Assembly: GCA_038318455.1 (NCBI GenBank)
Contig: JBBQCF010000002.1
Coordinates: 1 to 50,782 of the forward strand
Source: UBA12068 sp038318455
GTDB lineage: Bacteria > Patescibacteriota > Minisyncoccia > Moranbacterales > GWC2-37-73
Length of the DNA: 50,782 nt
Direction of reading: 5' to 3'
Positions 1 through 7,356 of the stretch are shown here, one piece after another. Made by a program: the position numbers and the translations under genes. The notes beneath the pieces are model-generated. The model saw only the letters and a program-made list of their open reading frames with translations. It was not told where the DNA came from and ran no database searches. Positions within the stretch are counted from its first letter, which is position 1, and each line of letters begins with the position of its first letter.

Positions 1-2475
1 ATTGGAAATGAAATTAATCTTTCTTTTGACCTTTCAAATAAAGAGGGTGTTCAGCCAGGCGTAATATATGCAGTTGATCTTGTTAGTGAAGGAGGAAATT
101 TCCAGATACCACTTGATCAAAAAGTTTATGATGAGGCACTAGTGCTTAATCCTGGAGAAACTATTCACAAGAATATTGTCTACACAGCACCAGACTATTT
201 AAATGGTAACTTTAAGATAGTTGTTGAAGTGAGGAGTCAAGGCTCATTTCGTTTCGGAATACTTACTATTAAGGATGAAATTAAGCTTAATGGAAATAAT
301 GAAAATATCGTTATTGATCCCGCTAACTGCTTTCTGACTATTGATGGAGATGAAAAAAAATATGCATTGTCTGATAATGTGGATATTTCAAAAAATGAAT
401 CACTTAATGTGCATTGTCCTATTAGCAGTAAATTTAAGAACCTACAATCGATAACTCCTATTTTCACTACGCATTATTCCTCGACAACTGGACAGATCTT
501 ATCAATAGAAAAAAAAGACACCATTTCTTTGAATGGCAATACTGATATGGCATTTGCTGCTAAATTGCCAAAAGTTACTAATTCTCAGCTATATGATAGT
601 GTATTAACTTTTGTAGATGATAAGAATAAGCAAATTTCTGCTCCAATTGAAATACATTACGTTCTTAGCGGTGATATGTCAGAAATTTTGAATTTGGCAA
701 TCGAAAAAAATAGTTATCAGTCTGGAGATAGAGCTCAGTTGATGTTTATCTGGAATAATGCAGGAAAAGTTACTCTGAACAATAAAGACTGGAGAAATCA
801 GTTTTTTGTTGAGAAAAAGTTTGTACTCGTGAATATAATTGATAAGGACAATAACCAATGTACTGATTCATTTCAAGAGAATATCCCCGATAATATGAAA
901 CAAGGAGTGGGAAAAATAACTATTCCAATCGTAAGATTGTGTGATATTTCGAAGATATATGTACAAATTAAAGACGATAACGGCATGTTATTTGCTGACA
1001 GTTATTATGATATATATCCTGGAAATAGTGTTGAAAAAAAACAAGACTCAGCATTGCCCGCACTGGTTGCAGAAAGTAGTGAAAACATAGAAAGTAAGAT
1101 GTCTGTCAATAAAATACTCGTAGTAGTTATTATTTTGCTTGTCTTGTTTATGATTATAGGATTTTCGTTTGCAATAAAAAAAAGAGGTAATAATGTAATT
1201 ATAGTTACGATCCTGTTTGGTTTATTTTTTATTAGCGCAAAAAATGTTTCAGCTATGGGTTTTTATAATGCTGGCTATGGACCTGGATTTATGTGGCAAC
1301 CTGTATATGTCTCCTTTTTGTCTCAACCAATACCTTGTGCTGCAAGTGTTTCATTGTTTGCAATTAATTGCGGATTTGGAGACAGCTATAGTTCATTTGT
1401 TAGTAATAATTGTGCTGCAAGTACATGTGTTGGTCAGACTTGTTTAGATGGTTTCTTAAATGTAAATGGCACTAAAACTTGTGATGATGGCTGTGCTGCG
1501 AACACTTGCATCGGTTTAACTTGCTGGAATAGTTATCAAACAGTGGCTGGAACCAAAACGTGTGCATCACTGTCTTGCAATCTTCCTTGGGGTGGAACCA
1601 TTGCAAGTGGAGCAAGCGTACAAGCAAGCGCGACAAGTTCAGTTCCTTGTGGCTCAACTTGCTCTACACCTCAAACGAGAACTTGCACCAATGGAGTTCT
1701 TTCTGGTTCGTATGCTTATCAATCATGCATACCAGCAGTTTGCACTTCCTGCCCAGCCTCCACCGCCTCTTGGACAGCATCAGCTTCTTGTTCTGGTCCA
1801 TATAATTTAATTGCAAGTGGAAATGCTAGCACCGTCACAAGCACTAATGGCAACCCAGGAGCTGTAACTCTAACTTGCACTAACGGATCAGTCTCTCAAT
1901 CAGGAATTTCTTGCACTGCTGCTTGCGGAACAACTTCAGGTTCAGGTTACAGTTGCGCTACCTATGCGCCAATAGGAATCTTTGCTGGACTTCCAACAAG
2001 TTACACCCTTGGTACAATTAACTACACCTACAATTCCTGCACCGGAACTTACACTTATGTGAGTGGTTGCTCTGCGCCCATTGTCACATATAATCTTTCT
2101 GTCTCTGCTGGACAAAATGGGAATGTTAATTCAAATCCAGCTGGTATAACAAGCTGTAGTGGAGAAAGCTGCACAGCAACTTTCGCACAAAACACACCCG
2201 TCACTTTAACAGCAACGCCATTTACAGGATCATTCTTTGACAGTTGGTCAAGTTGTGACACCACATCAGGAACTTCTTGTAATGTTAATATGAACTCAAA
2301 TAAATCAGTTACTGCAATCTTTTGTACCCCAGTCAATTGTGCTTCAAATACTTGCACAGGAAGTACTTGCAATCCTGGTTGCAGTCAGCCTGCAGTAGCA
2401 GGCACAAAAACAATTGATGAATGTGCTCCACCTGCAGTCTACGCTCCAAACAGCTGGCGAGAAGTAGCGCCATAG
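1..2475 (+). CDS. Cysteine-rich surface protein, 5'-truncated
   Basis: The reading frame is open from base 1, so the gene begins upstream of the window; a GTG at 142 is only an internal start-like codon. The N-terminal part (to about nt 1090) is hydrophilic and beta-rich, as in extracellular Ig-like modules. Two hydrophobic segments follow at about nt 1100-1175 and 1190-1255; the second resembles a signal peptide ending in VSA. The C-terminal 400 residues are rich in Cys, Ser and Thr, with a repeated pattern TCxGxTC...GTKTC (about 1414-1480, 1489-1562, 2335-2420). A segment at about 2089-2320 resembles the divergent InlB B-repeat (a GxNGxV start, then WSSC and a SVTAIF end). Function is unknown. 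A surface or adhesin-like role is inference. The internal membrane hairpin is odd and could mean an old fusion of two secreted proteins. Confidence 0.75.
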   Translation: MGNEINLSFDLSNKEGVQPGVIYAVDLVSEGGNFQIPLDQKVYDEALVLNPGETIHKNIVYTAPDYLNGNFKIVVEVRSQGSFRFGILTIKDEIKLNGNNENIVIDPANCFLTIDGDEKKYALSDNVDISKNESLNVHCPISSKFKNLQSITPIFTTHYSSTTGQILSIEKKDTISLNGNTDMAFAAKLPKVTNSQLYDSVLTFVDDKNKQISAPIEIHYVLSGDMSEILNLAIEKNSYQSGDRAQLMFIWNNAGKVTLNNKDWRNQFFVEKKFVLVNIIDKDNNQCTDSFQENIPDNMKQGVGKITIPIVRLCDISKIYVQIKDDNGMLFADSYYDIYPGNSVEKKQDSALPALVAESSENIESKMSVNKILVVVIILLVLFMIIGFSFAIKKRGNNVIIVTILFGLFFISAKNVSAMGFYNAGYGPGFMWQPVYVSFLSQPIPCAASVSLFAINCGFGDSYSSFVSNNCAASTCVGQTCLDGFLNVNGTKTCDDGCAANTCIGLTCWNSYQTVAGTKTCASLSCNLPWGGTIASGASVQASATSSVPCGSTCSTPQTRTCTNGVLSGSYAYQSCIPAVCTSCPASTASWTASASCSGPYNLIASGNASTVTSTNGNPGAVTLTCTNGSVSQSGISCTAACGTTSGSGYSCATYAPIGIFAGLPTSYTLGTINYTYNSCTGTYTYVSGCSAPIVTYNLSVSAGQNGNVNSNPAGITSCSGESCTATFAQNTPVTLTATPFTGSFFDSWSSCDTTSGTSCNVNMNSNKSVTAIFCTPVNCASNTCTGSTCNPGCSQPAVAGTKTIDECAPPAVYAPNSWREVAP

Positions 2476-2508
2476 GAATCAATTAATTAATAAATAAAAT
2501 CAAAACAA

Positions 2509-2868
2509 ATGGAAAACAAAACAAAGATAATTATTGCTTTAATTGCGACGGCTGTAATTATTATTGGAGGCACTAGCATTTATGCTCTAACTAAAAAAAG
2601 TGATACAATTATCCCAACTTCAAATGAGAAAATATTAACCAATACTGTTTCAGAACCTGACCAAACAGTTCAAGAACAAGAAATTCCTAAACAAACAGTA
2701 ACCTCAGAAGATCCAATTCTTCCTAATGAATTAATCCCAATGGAAGAAGCTGCCAAACAACTTAACGCTATTGTTGAAAAAGTTAAGGCAGGAAATCTTT
2801 CTGCTGAAGAGGGAGAAGTTCAAATGTCTGCTATCAGAAAACGACTAGCTCCTCCAACTATTAAATAG
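2509..2868 (+). CDS. Small membrane-anchored hypothetical protein
   Basis: This is a 119-residue protein with an N-terminal transmembrane or uncleaved signal segment (residues about 6-27, rich in Ile, Ala and Val). A Thr/Glu/Pro-rich linker follows, then a C-terminal amphipathic helical stretch (residues about 75-115). It starts 33 bp after the large surface protein and is followed by a strong terminator, so it is probably the last gene of that operon. The family is not recognised. The C-terminal helix would lie outside the membrane. It has no visible Shine-Dalgarno site, as is usual in this window. Confidence 0.7.
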   Translation: MENKTKIIIALIATAVIIIGGTSIYALTKKSDTIIPTSNEKILTNTVSEPDQTVQEQEIPKQTVTSEDPILPNELIPMEEAAKQLNAIVEKVKAGNLSAEEGEVQMSAIRKRLAPPTIK

Positions 2869-2895
2869 CGCGCATTACAAAAAATATTACATTTC

Positions 2896-2922
2896 AAAAA
2901 CAGGGGAGACCCTGTTTTTTGT
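2896..2922 (+). terminator. Rho-independent terminator
   Basis: The stem CAGGG (2901-2905), loop GAGA and CCCTG (2910-2914) are extended by A/T pairs and followed by a run of six T. It ends the operon of the two surface-protein genes. Confidence 0.85.
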
Positions 2923-2948
2923 TTTGATTAGGATTGCTTCTTTGAAGG

Positions 2949-2957
2949 TGATATAAT
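2949..2957 (+). promoter_or_regulatory. Extended -10 promoter before recQ
   Basis: TGATATAAT matches an extended -10 (TGnTATAAT) 31 bp upstream of the recQ start. No well-placed -35 is visible. The same extended -10 recurs before other genes in the window. Confidence 0.5.
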
Positions 2958-2987
2958 GGTTGAGTTGGTTTTTATTTTCAAAAAAGC

Positions 2988-4622
2988 ATGCTTGAAAAAG
3001 AATTAGAAAAATATTTTAACTTCTCAAAATTTCGTCCTGGACAAAAGGAAATTGTCCAGAGCATTATGGACGGAAAAGATGTGGTGGCGCTCATGCCAAC
3101 TGGTGGTGGAAAGTCGCTATGTTTTCAGCTTCCAGCAATTTTGAATAAAAATATTTCTATCGTTATTTCTCCTTTGATTGCCTTGATGCAAGATCAAGTT
3201 GATGCTCTCAACGCACGTGGAATTGCCGCGACATATATCAATAGCTCACTTGATCAATACGAAATTGCTGAGCGTTTTAATGATATCAAAAATGGTAAGA
3301 CCAAGATAGTATATATAGCACCTGAAAGATTTGGTAATCGCGAATTTCAAAAACTTTTTTCAGATTTAGATGTATATTTGTTGGCGGTTGATGAGGCGCA
3401 TTGTGTTTCGCAGTGGGGTCATGATTTTCGTCCAGATTATCTTTCAGTGAAGGAATATATTGCACTGCTAAAAAAGCGTCCTATTGTGGCAGCGTTCACT
3501 GCTACCGCGACTCCTGAAGTTAAGGATGATATTATTGAGCGTCTGGCTCTCAGCGACCCGGCTGTTTTCGTGCGCGGATTTGACAGGCCAAATCTGAAAT
3601 TTTTTGTGCGCGAAAATTTAAAGAAAAATGAAAGAATAGACGAAGCCCTCAGAATTGTTAGATCAATTGAAGGCAGTGGTATCATTTATGCGATTACACG
3701 AAAAGAAACTGAAGCAGTTGCCAAATTTTTGAAAGAAAATGGCATAAAAGCCACTGCATATCACGCCGGAATGGCTGCAGACAAAAGAAGCAAAATTCAA
3801 AATGATTTCATGGAGAATAAGTTCAAAGTTATCGTGGCGACCATTGCTTTTGGCATGGGCGTGGACAAGGCTGATATTCGCTTTGTGATTCATGTGGGAA
3901 TGCCTTCGAGTCCTGAGGGATATTATCAAGAGGCTGGCAGAGCTGGCAGGGATGGCGGGCAAGCATATTGCATTCTGCTTCACTCTAAGGCTGACGCAAG
4001 TTTGCATCATTTTTTCATTATGGCTGGAAAAAGTGAAATGGCTTCGCAAGGTAAAAGTTGGGATGATGTTAAGGTTGTGACTAATATTAAATATGCACGA
4101 CTGGACAAGATGAAAGAATATGTCGGAATTAAGACTTGTCGCAGGTTGCTGCTCTTGGAATATTTCGGTGATCCAGCAGTTGAAAATCATTCTGGCAACT
4201 GCAAGGGTTGCGACGTGTGTTTGAATTTCAAATGGTCAAAAGTAACTGAACCAGAAAGTGAAAGAAAAGAGAATAAAATCAAAAAGAAAAAAGCCAGTGG
4301 TCAATTGGGTGAGTCGGTTTTGGAAAGTGTGGGATTGTATCAGCAAAAATATTCAATAGAAAAAATTGCAAAAATTAGAAGTCTTGGGATTAGTACGGTT
4401 TCAGGACACTTGATGGAATGGTATGCAGCAGGTGGCGAATTCATGATTCAAGACTTTGTTTCATTGAAGCAAGAAAAAGAAATACTTGACGTCATAATGA
4501 AATCTGGTGGGTTCAAGGGACTAAAGGCTATTAAGGAAGCTATTGATGATGGTATAAGTTATGAACAAATTCGTTTTGTTATAATTAAAATGCGCCGTGA
4601 AAAAAAACAGATAAATGTTTAA
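2988..4622 (+). CDS. recQ: ATP-dependent DNA helicase RecQ
   Basis: This is a superfamily 2 3'-5' DNA helicase for recombination and fork repair in the cytoplasm. Visible features are a Q-motif region near the N-terminus (FRPGQ), Walker A PTGGGKS (about residues 37-43), motif II DEAH followed by the RecQ-typical CVSQWGHDFRPDY, motif V IVATIAFGMGVDK and motif VI YYQEAGRAGRDG. The four-Cys zinc cluster of the RecQ C-terminal region follows (one Cys in KTCRR, then CKGCDVC). The last 100 residues resemble the helix-turn-helix tail (HTH_40 type) of some RecQ proteins rather than a classical HRDC domain. At 544 residues it is shorter than the roughly 600-residue E. coli-type protein. It is transcribed alone from an extended -10 promoter. 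Confidence 0.95.
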   Translation: MLEKELEKYFNFSKFRPGQKEIVQSIMDGKDVVALMPTGGGKSLCFQLPAILNKNISIVISPLIALMQDQVDALNARGIAATYINSSLDQYEIAERFNDIKNGKTKIVYIAPERFGNREFQKLFSDLDVYLLAVDEAHCVSQWGHDFRPDYLSVKEYIALLKKRPIVAAFTATATPEVKDDIIERLALSDPAVFVRGFDRPNLKFFVRENLKKNERIDEALRIVRSIEGSGIIYAITRKETEAVAKFLKENGIKATAYHAGMAADKRSKIQNDFMENKFKVIVATIAFGMGVDKADIRFVIHVGMPSSPEGYYQEAGRAGRDGGQAYCILLHSKADASLHHFFIMAGKSEMASQGKSWDDVKVVTNIKYARLDKMKEYVGIKTCRRLLLLEYFGDPAVENHSGNCKGCDVCLNFKWSKVTEPESERKENKIKKKKASGQLGESVLESVGLYQQKYSIEKIAKIRSLGISTVSGHLMEWYAAGGEFMIQDFVSLKQEKEILDVIMKSGGFKGLKAIKEAIDDGISYEQIRFVIIKMRREKKQINV

Positions 4623-4639
4623 ATTTTAAAATTAGTGTT

Positions 4640-4792
4640 ATGACTGAAAAAATAAAAAGCAAAAAACCTAAACGTAAGCTGACTAGGAAAGAAGCAATCA
4701 AAAAAGGGAATAAGGAATTTCGTATTTTTGCGCGCGACTTGGCAAAATCAATGAATATTGTTCCTGATAAAAAAGATAAAAAGATAAAATAA
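4640..4792 (+). CDS. Small basic hypothetical protein, 50 aa
   Basis: A 50-codon frame starts at ATG 4640, 17 bp after recQ, and ends at TAA 4792. The product is very lysine-rich at both ends, with a central segment EFRIFARDLAKSMNI. Codon use resembles the neighbours and the spacing suggests co-transcription with recQ. The family is not recognised. A nucleic-acid-binding role from the charge alone would be speculation. Confidence 0.5.
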   Translation: MTEKIKSKKPKRKLTRKEAIKKGNKEFRIFARDLAKSMNIVPDKKDKKIK

Positions 4793-4893
4793 GTGTGCTA
4801 GCATTTCTTTTTGTATTTTTCGTACTTGCTATTTCTTTTTCAGGCACGTTTCGCTGAAATAAAATTAATAATATTTGTAATTAAAAAAATAAA

Positions 4894-5097
4894 ATGGAAG
4901 AAATTTTAAAAAAAATTCAAGAGCAAGAAATAAAAATAGATGCAATTTATGTTTCAGTTGAAAAACTGCGAAAATATTTTCTTTGGACACTTATTATAAC
5001 TGTTGCCATGGTAGTGCTTCCACTTATTGCGATGATGTTTGTGTTGCCATCTGTTTTAAGTTCACTCACAAGTGCATATGGTTTGGGTGGTATGTGA
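4894..5097 (+). CDS. Small membrane protein, 67 aa
   Basis: This 67-residue protein has an N-terminal amphipathic or coiled-coil helix (residues 1-28, with alternating Glu/Lys and Ile/Leu) followed by one long hydrophobic membrane segment (about 29-55). It ends in TGA, a rare stop codon in this window. A terminator follows at 5164. Small membrane proteins of this type with a short cytoplasmic coiled coil are common in CPR genomes. The function is unknown. Confidence 0.65.
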   Translation: MEEILKKIQEQEIKIDAIYVSVEKLRKYFLWTLIITVAMVVLPLIAMMFVLPSVLSSLTSAYGLGGM

Positions 5098-5163
5098 TTT
5101 GTGACAGTTTTGTTTTTTGGCTCAAATTAGCGTTTCATTAAAGTGTATGGGTGTGCATAACTC

Positions 5164-5193
5164 AAAAAGAAGGCTCTAAACAGCCTTCTTTTT
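5164..5193 (+). terminator. Rho-independent terminator
   Basis: AAAAAGAAGGCT (5164-5175) pairs with AGCCTTCTTTTT (5182-5193) around a six-base loop. It separates the small membrane gene from the mraZ promoter. Confidence 0.9.
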
Positions 5194-5208
5194 ATTTATT
5201 TCATTGTG

Positions 5209-5237
5209 TTGACTACTGGATGACTGTGGGGTAGTAT
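5209..5237 (+). promoter_or_regulatory. Promoter of the mraZ (dcw) cluster
   Basis: The -35 TTGACT (5209-5214) and -10 TAGTAT (5232-5237) are separated by 17 bp. The predicted transcription start near 5244 falls at the edge of the MraZ-like repeats. Confidence 0.6.
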
Positions 5238-5244
5238 TACATTG

Positions 5245-5274
5245 CAGTGTAGTGAAGTGGAAGAAAGTGGTGAA
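5245..5274 (+). promoter_or_regulatory. MraZ-type operator: three tandem 10-bp repeats
   Basis: Three abutting 10-mers, CAGTGTAGTG, AAGTGGAAGA and AAGTGGTGAA, share the core (A/C)AGTG at exact 10-bp spacing, 50 bp upstream of mraZ. MraZ proteins are known to bind tandem GTG-containing repeats upstream of their own gene. A fourth, weaker copy (CTGTGGGGTA) begins at 5224, inside the promoter spacer. Autoregulation is inferred from this position. Confidence 0.7.
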
Positions 5275-5323
5275 TTCTTTGTAATATTATTTACAAATTC
5301 ATTGAAGATTAAAAAATCTAAAT

Positions 5324-5758
5324 ATGTTTATCGGAGAATATCAACATAACATAGATCCAAAAAAGCGACTGGCGCTTCCTTCAAAGTTTCGCAAAGAACT
5401 TGGAGCAAAAGTTGTGGTGACTCGTGGATTGGATAAATGTTTATTTGTATATCCGGAAAAAATTTGGAAAGAGTTGGCGGAAAAACTTGGAACGTTGCCG
5501 ATGGGGGAGTCGACAACAAGAAGTTTTGTTCGATTGATGCTGGCAGGCGCTGTTGATGTTGATGTTGATAGTCAGGGCAGGGTTTTGGTTCCTGAATATC
5601 TTAAGGAATATGCTGGTCTTAATAAGAATGTGACAGTGGCAGGACTCTTTAATCGATTGGAAATCTGGGATGAAGAAAAATGGAAAACATATAAAATAAA
5701 GGCTGAAGAGAATACTGATGAAATTGCTGAACAACTTGGAAAACTTGGAATATATTAA
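5324..5758 (+). CDS. mraZ: Transcriptional regulator MraZ
   Basis: MraZ is a DNA-binding protein with two AbrB-like SpoVT folds that controls the division and cell-wall cluster. The 144-residue length and the N-terminus (MFIGEYQHNIDPKKRLALP) are typical. The second repeat includes VDVDSQGRVLVPEYL at about residues 77-92, matching the family D-x-x-GR-hydrophobic-P motif. It is the first gene of a dcw-like cluster and sits behind a consensus promoter with three tandem 10-bp operator repeats, so autoregulation is likely. Between it and rsmH lies a large hairpin repeat that could influence the ratio of the two products. Confidence 0.95.
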   Translation: MFIGEYQHNIDPKKRLALPSKFRKELGAKVVVTRGLDKCLFVYPEKIWKELAEKLGTLPMGESTTRSFVRLMLAGAVDVDVDSQGRVLVPEYLKEYAGLNKNVTVAGLFNRLEIWDEEKWKTYKIKAEENTDEIAEQLGKLGIY

Positions 5759-5765
5759 AATTGAG

Positions 5766-5860
5766 AATTTGTATTTTTTGAAAATAATTTTTTTACTTGC
5801 CTTTCGTTCGCTTTGCTCACACGGAAGCCGCAAAAAAACAATTTTCAAAAAATACAAATT
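5766..5860 (+). repeat. Hairpin repeat family A, copy 1
   Basis: A perfect 20-bp inverted repeat (5766-5785 with 5841-5860) flanks T7/A7 runs and a GC-richer core (5795-5831) that begins ACTTGCCTTTC and ends ACGGAAGCCGC. The core is shared with copies at 15078 and 16282, but the arms are not. This copy has a shorter core of about 37 bp. Confidence 0.8.
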
Positions 5861-5875
5861 AGAGATTATACCGCT

Positions 5876-6853
5876 ATGACTATTCATAAGACAGTATTGC
5901 TGAAAGAGACAGTTGAGGCGCTGAATTTAAAACCAGGCATGATTGTTGTTGATGCAACATTGGGCGGAGGAGGACACAGCTACGAAGTTCTTAAAAAAAT
6001 TGGAAAAAGTGGTAAGCTTATCGCATTTGATCGTGATGAGGATGCAATTAGGCGATTTGAAAAAAGAGTTGAAGTTGGGAGTGATGAAGTTCATGACGAA
6101 AACATTAAATTGTTTCATGACAATTATTCATCCCTAAAAGATAGACTAACTTCAATAAATATTTCTTCAGTCGATGCTATTTTGGCAGATCTTGGTATTT
6201 CGTCAGATCAACTTGCAGATGAAAAAAGAGGAATCAGTTTTCAAGGAAACTCTCCTTTGGACATGCGCATGGATTTAACGAGGGGAATCACGGCAGCAGA
6301 AATTGTTAACACATATTCCGAGCAAGAACTGGTTAGAGTTTTGAGGGAATTTGGAGATGAGCAATATGCGTCTTCTATTGTAAGAAATATTATTGCCCAG
6401 CGCATAGAAAAACCTTTCACCAGAACAATTGAATTGGTCGAAGTTATAGAAAGGTCTGTCCCATCAATGTATAAAAGGAAGAAAATACATCCAGCCACAA
6501 AAACATTCCAAGCGCTAAGGATAGAAGTGAATCAAGAACTCGAAATGCTAGATTCGTTTCTTTCTCAAGCGATTGAAGTATTGAAACCTGGTGGCAGACT
6601 AGCAATCATCACCTTTCATTCTGGTGAAGATGCAAAAGTGAAATACGCATTGAGGGAAAATGCAAGGGGATGCATTTGCCCTCCGGAGTTTCCAGTGTGT
6701 CGTTGCGAAAAAGTTGCGCACATCGAATTGATTACAAGAAAGCCTATCGTGCCTAGTGAGCAAGAGGTCGCTGAAAACCCTCGCTCACGAAGCGCAAAAT
6801 TGCGTATTGCTCAAAAAACGAAACTAGTAAAAGAGAAAAACCCAGTTAAATAG
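5876..6853 (+). CDS. rsmH: 16S rRNA (cytosine(1402)-N4)-methyltransferase RsmH
   Basis: RsmH (MraW) uses S-adenosylmethionine to methylate N4 of C1402 in the ribosomal P site. The start ATG 5876 gives MTIHKTVLLKETVEAL, the normal family N-terminus; an in-frame TTG at 5813 lies in the hairpin repeat and was rejected. The SAM site is VDATLGGGGHS (about residues 24-34). Also visible are DAILADLGISSDQL, DMRMD, and the C-terminal GGRLAIITFHSGED. The 325-residue length is normal. A Cys-rich stretch CICPPEFPVCRC near the C-terminus is common in this family. It is the second gene of the dcw cluster. Confidence 0.95.
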   Translation: MTIHKTVLLKETVEALNLKPGMIVVDATLGGGGHSYEVLKKIGKSGKLIAFDRDEDAIRRFEKRVEVGSDEVHDENIKLFHDNYSSLKDRLTSINISSVDAILADLGISSDQLADEKRGISFQGNSPLDMRMDLTRGITAAEIVNTYSEQELVRVLREFGDEQYASSIVRNIIAQRIEKPFTRTIELVEVIERSVPSMYKRKKIHPATKTFQALRIEVNQELEMLDSFLSQAIEVLKPGGRLAIITFHSGEDAKVKYALRENARGCICPPEFPVCRCEKVAHIELITRKPIVPSEQEVAENPRSRSAKLRIAQKTKLVKEKNPVK

Positions 6854-6928
6854 TCGCTATGCGAATTTAGCGGGGTAAAAAACAAAAACAAATTTAAACA
6901 GTAATTTCTGTGGGGGGAACCACAAGAA

Positions 6929-7318
6929 ATGACAAAAAGAACTATTGTTATCAGGAAGAAATCCTGGCTACAAAAAACAAATAAAAAAAGAAATATCTTG
7001 CCGATAACAGCGCTGAATTCAAGTACTGCCGGTTTTATTAACCCTGTTTTCGTGGTTCTTGTAGCTGCAGCTTGCTCGGGATTGTTTTATGTCTATTCGG
7101 TTAACCAGACCGCTGTTAAAGGCATCGCAATTAGAAATGCTGAAAATGAAGTTTTATTGGAACAAAAAAATAATGAATCATTGAAAATAAAGGAGGCAGA
7201 ATTAAAATCCTTGTATCATATTGAAGATGTATCAAAACAACTTAATATGATTAATGCTGTTAATGTTAAATACGTGGAAGAGATTCCAGCTGTCGCTTAT
7301 AATGCTGCAACGCGCTAG
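6929..7318 (+). CDS. FtsL-like division protein
   Basis: This 129-residue protein has a basic N-terminus (about 30 residues), one membrane segment (about 37-57) and a polar helical region (about 62-110) with coiled-coil character. This is the bitopic topology of FtsL, which bridges the divisome and is poorly conserved in sequence. Its position between rsmH and the penicillin-binding protein is exactly where ftsL lies in dcw clusters. The assignment rests on topology and context rather than motifs. A G-rich run lies about 10 bp upstream of the start. Confidence 0.65.
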   Translation: MTKRTIVIRKKSWLQKTNKKRNILPITALNSSTAGFINPVFVVLVAAACSGLFYVYSVNQTAVKGIAIRNAENEVLLEQKNNESLKIKEAELKSLYHIEDVSKQLNMINAVNVKYVEEIPAVAYNAATR

Positions 7319-7356
7319 TATGTAAAATGAAAAGATAAATTCTGTAATATTCTGAT

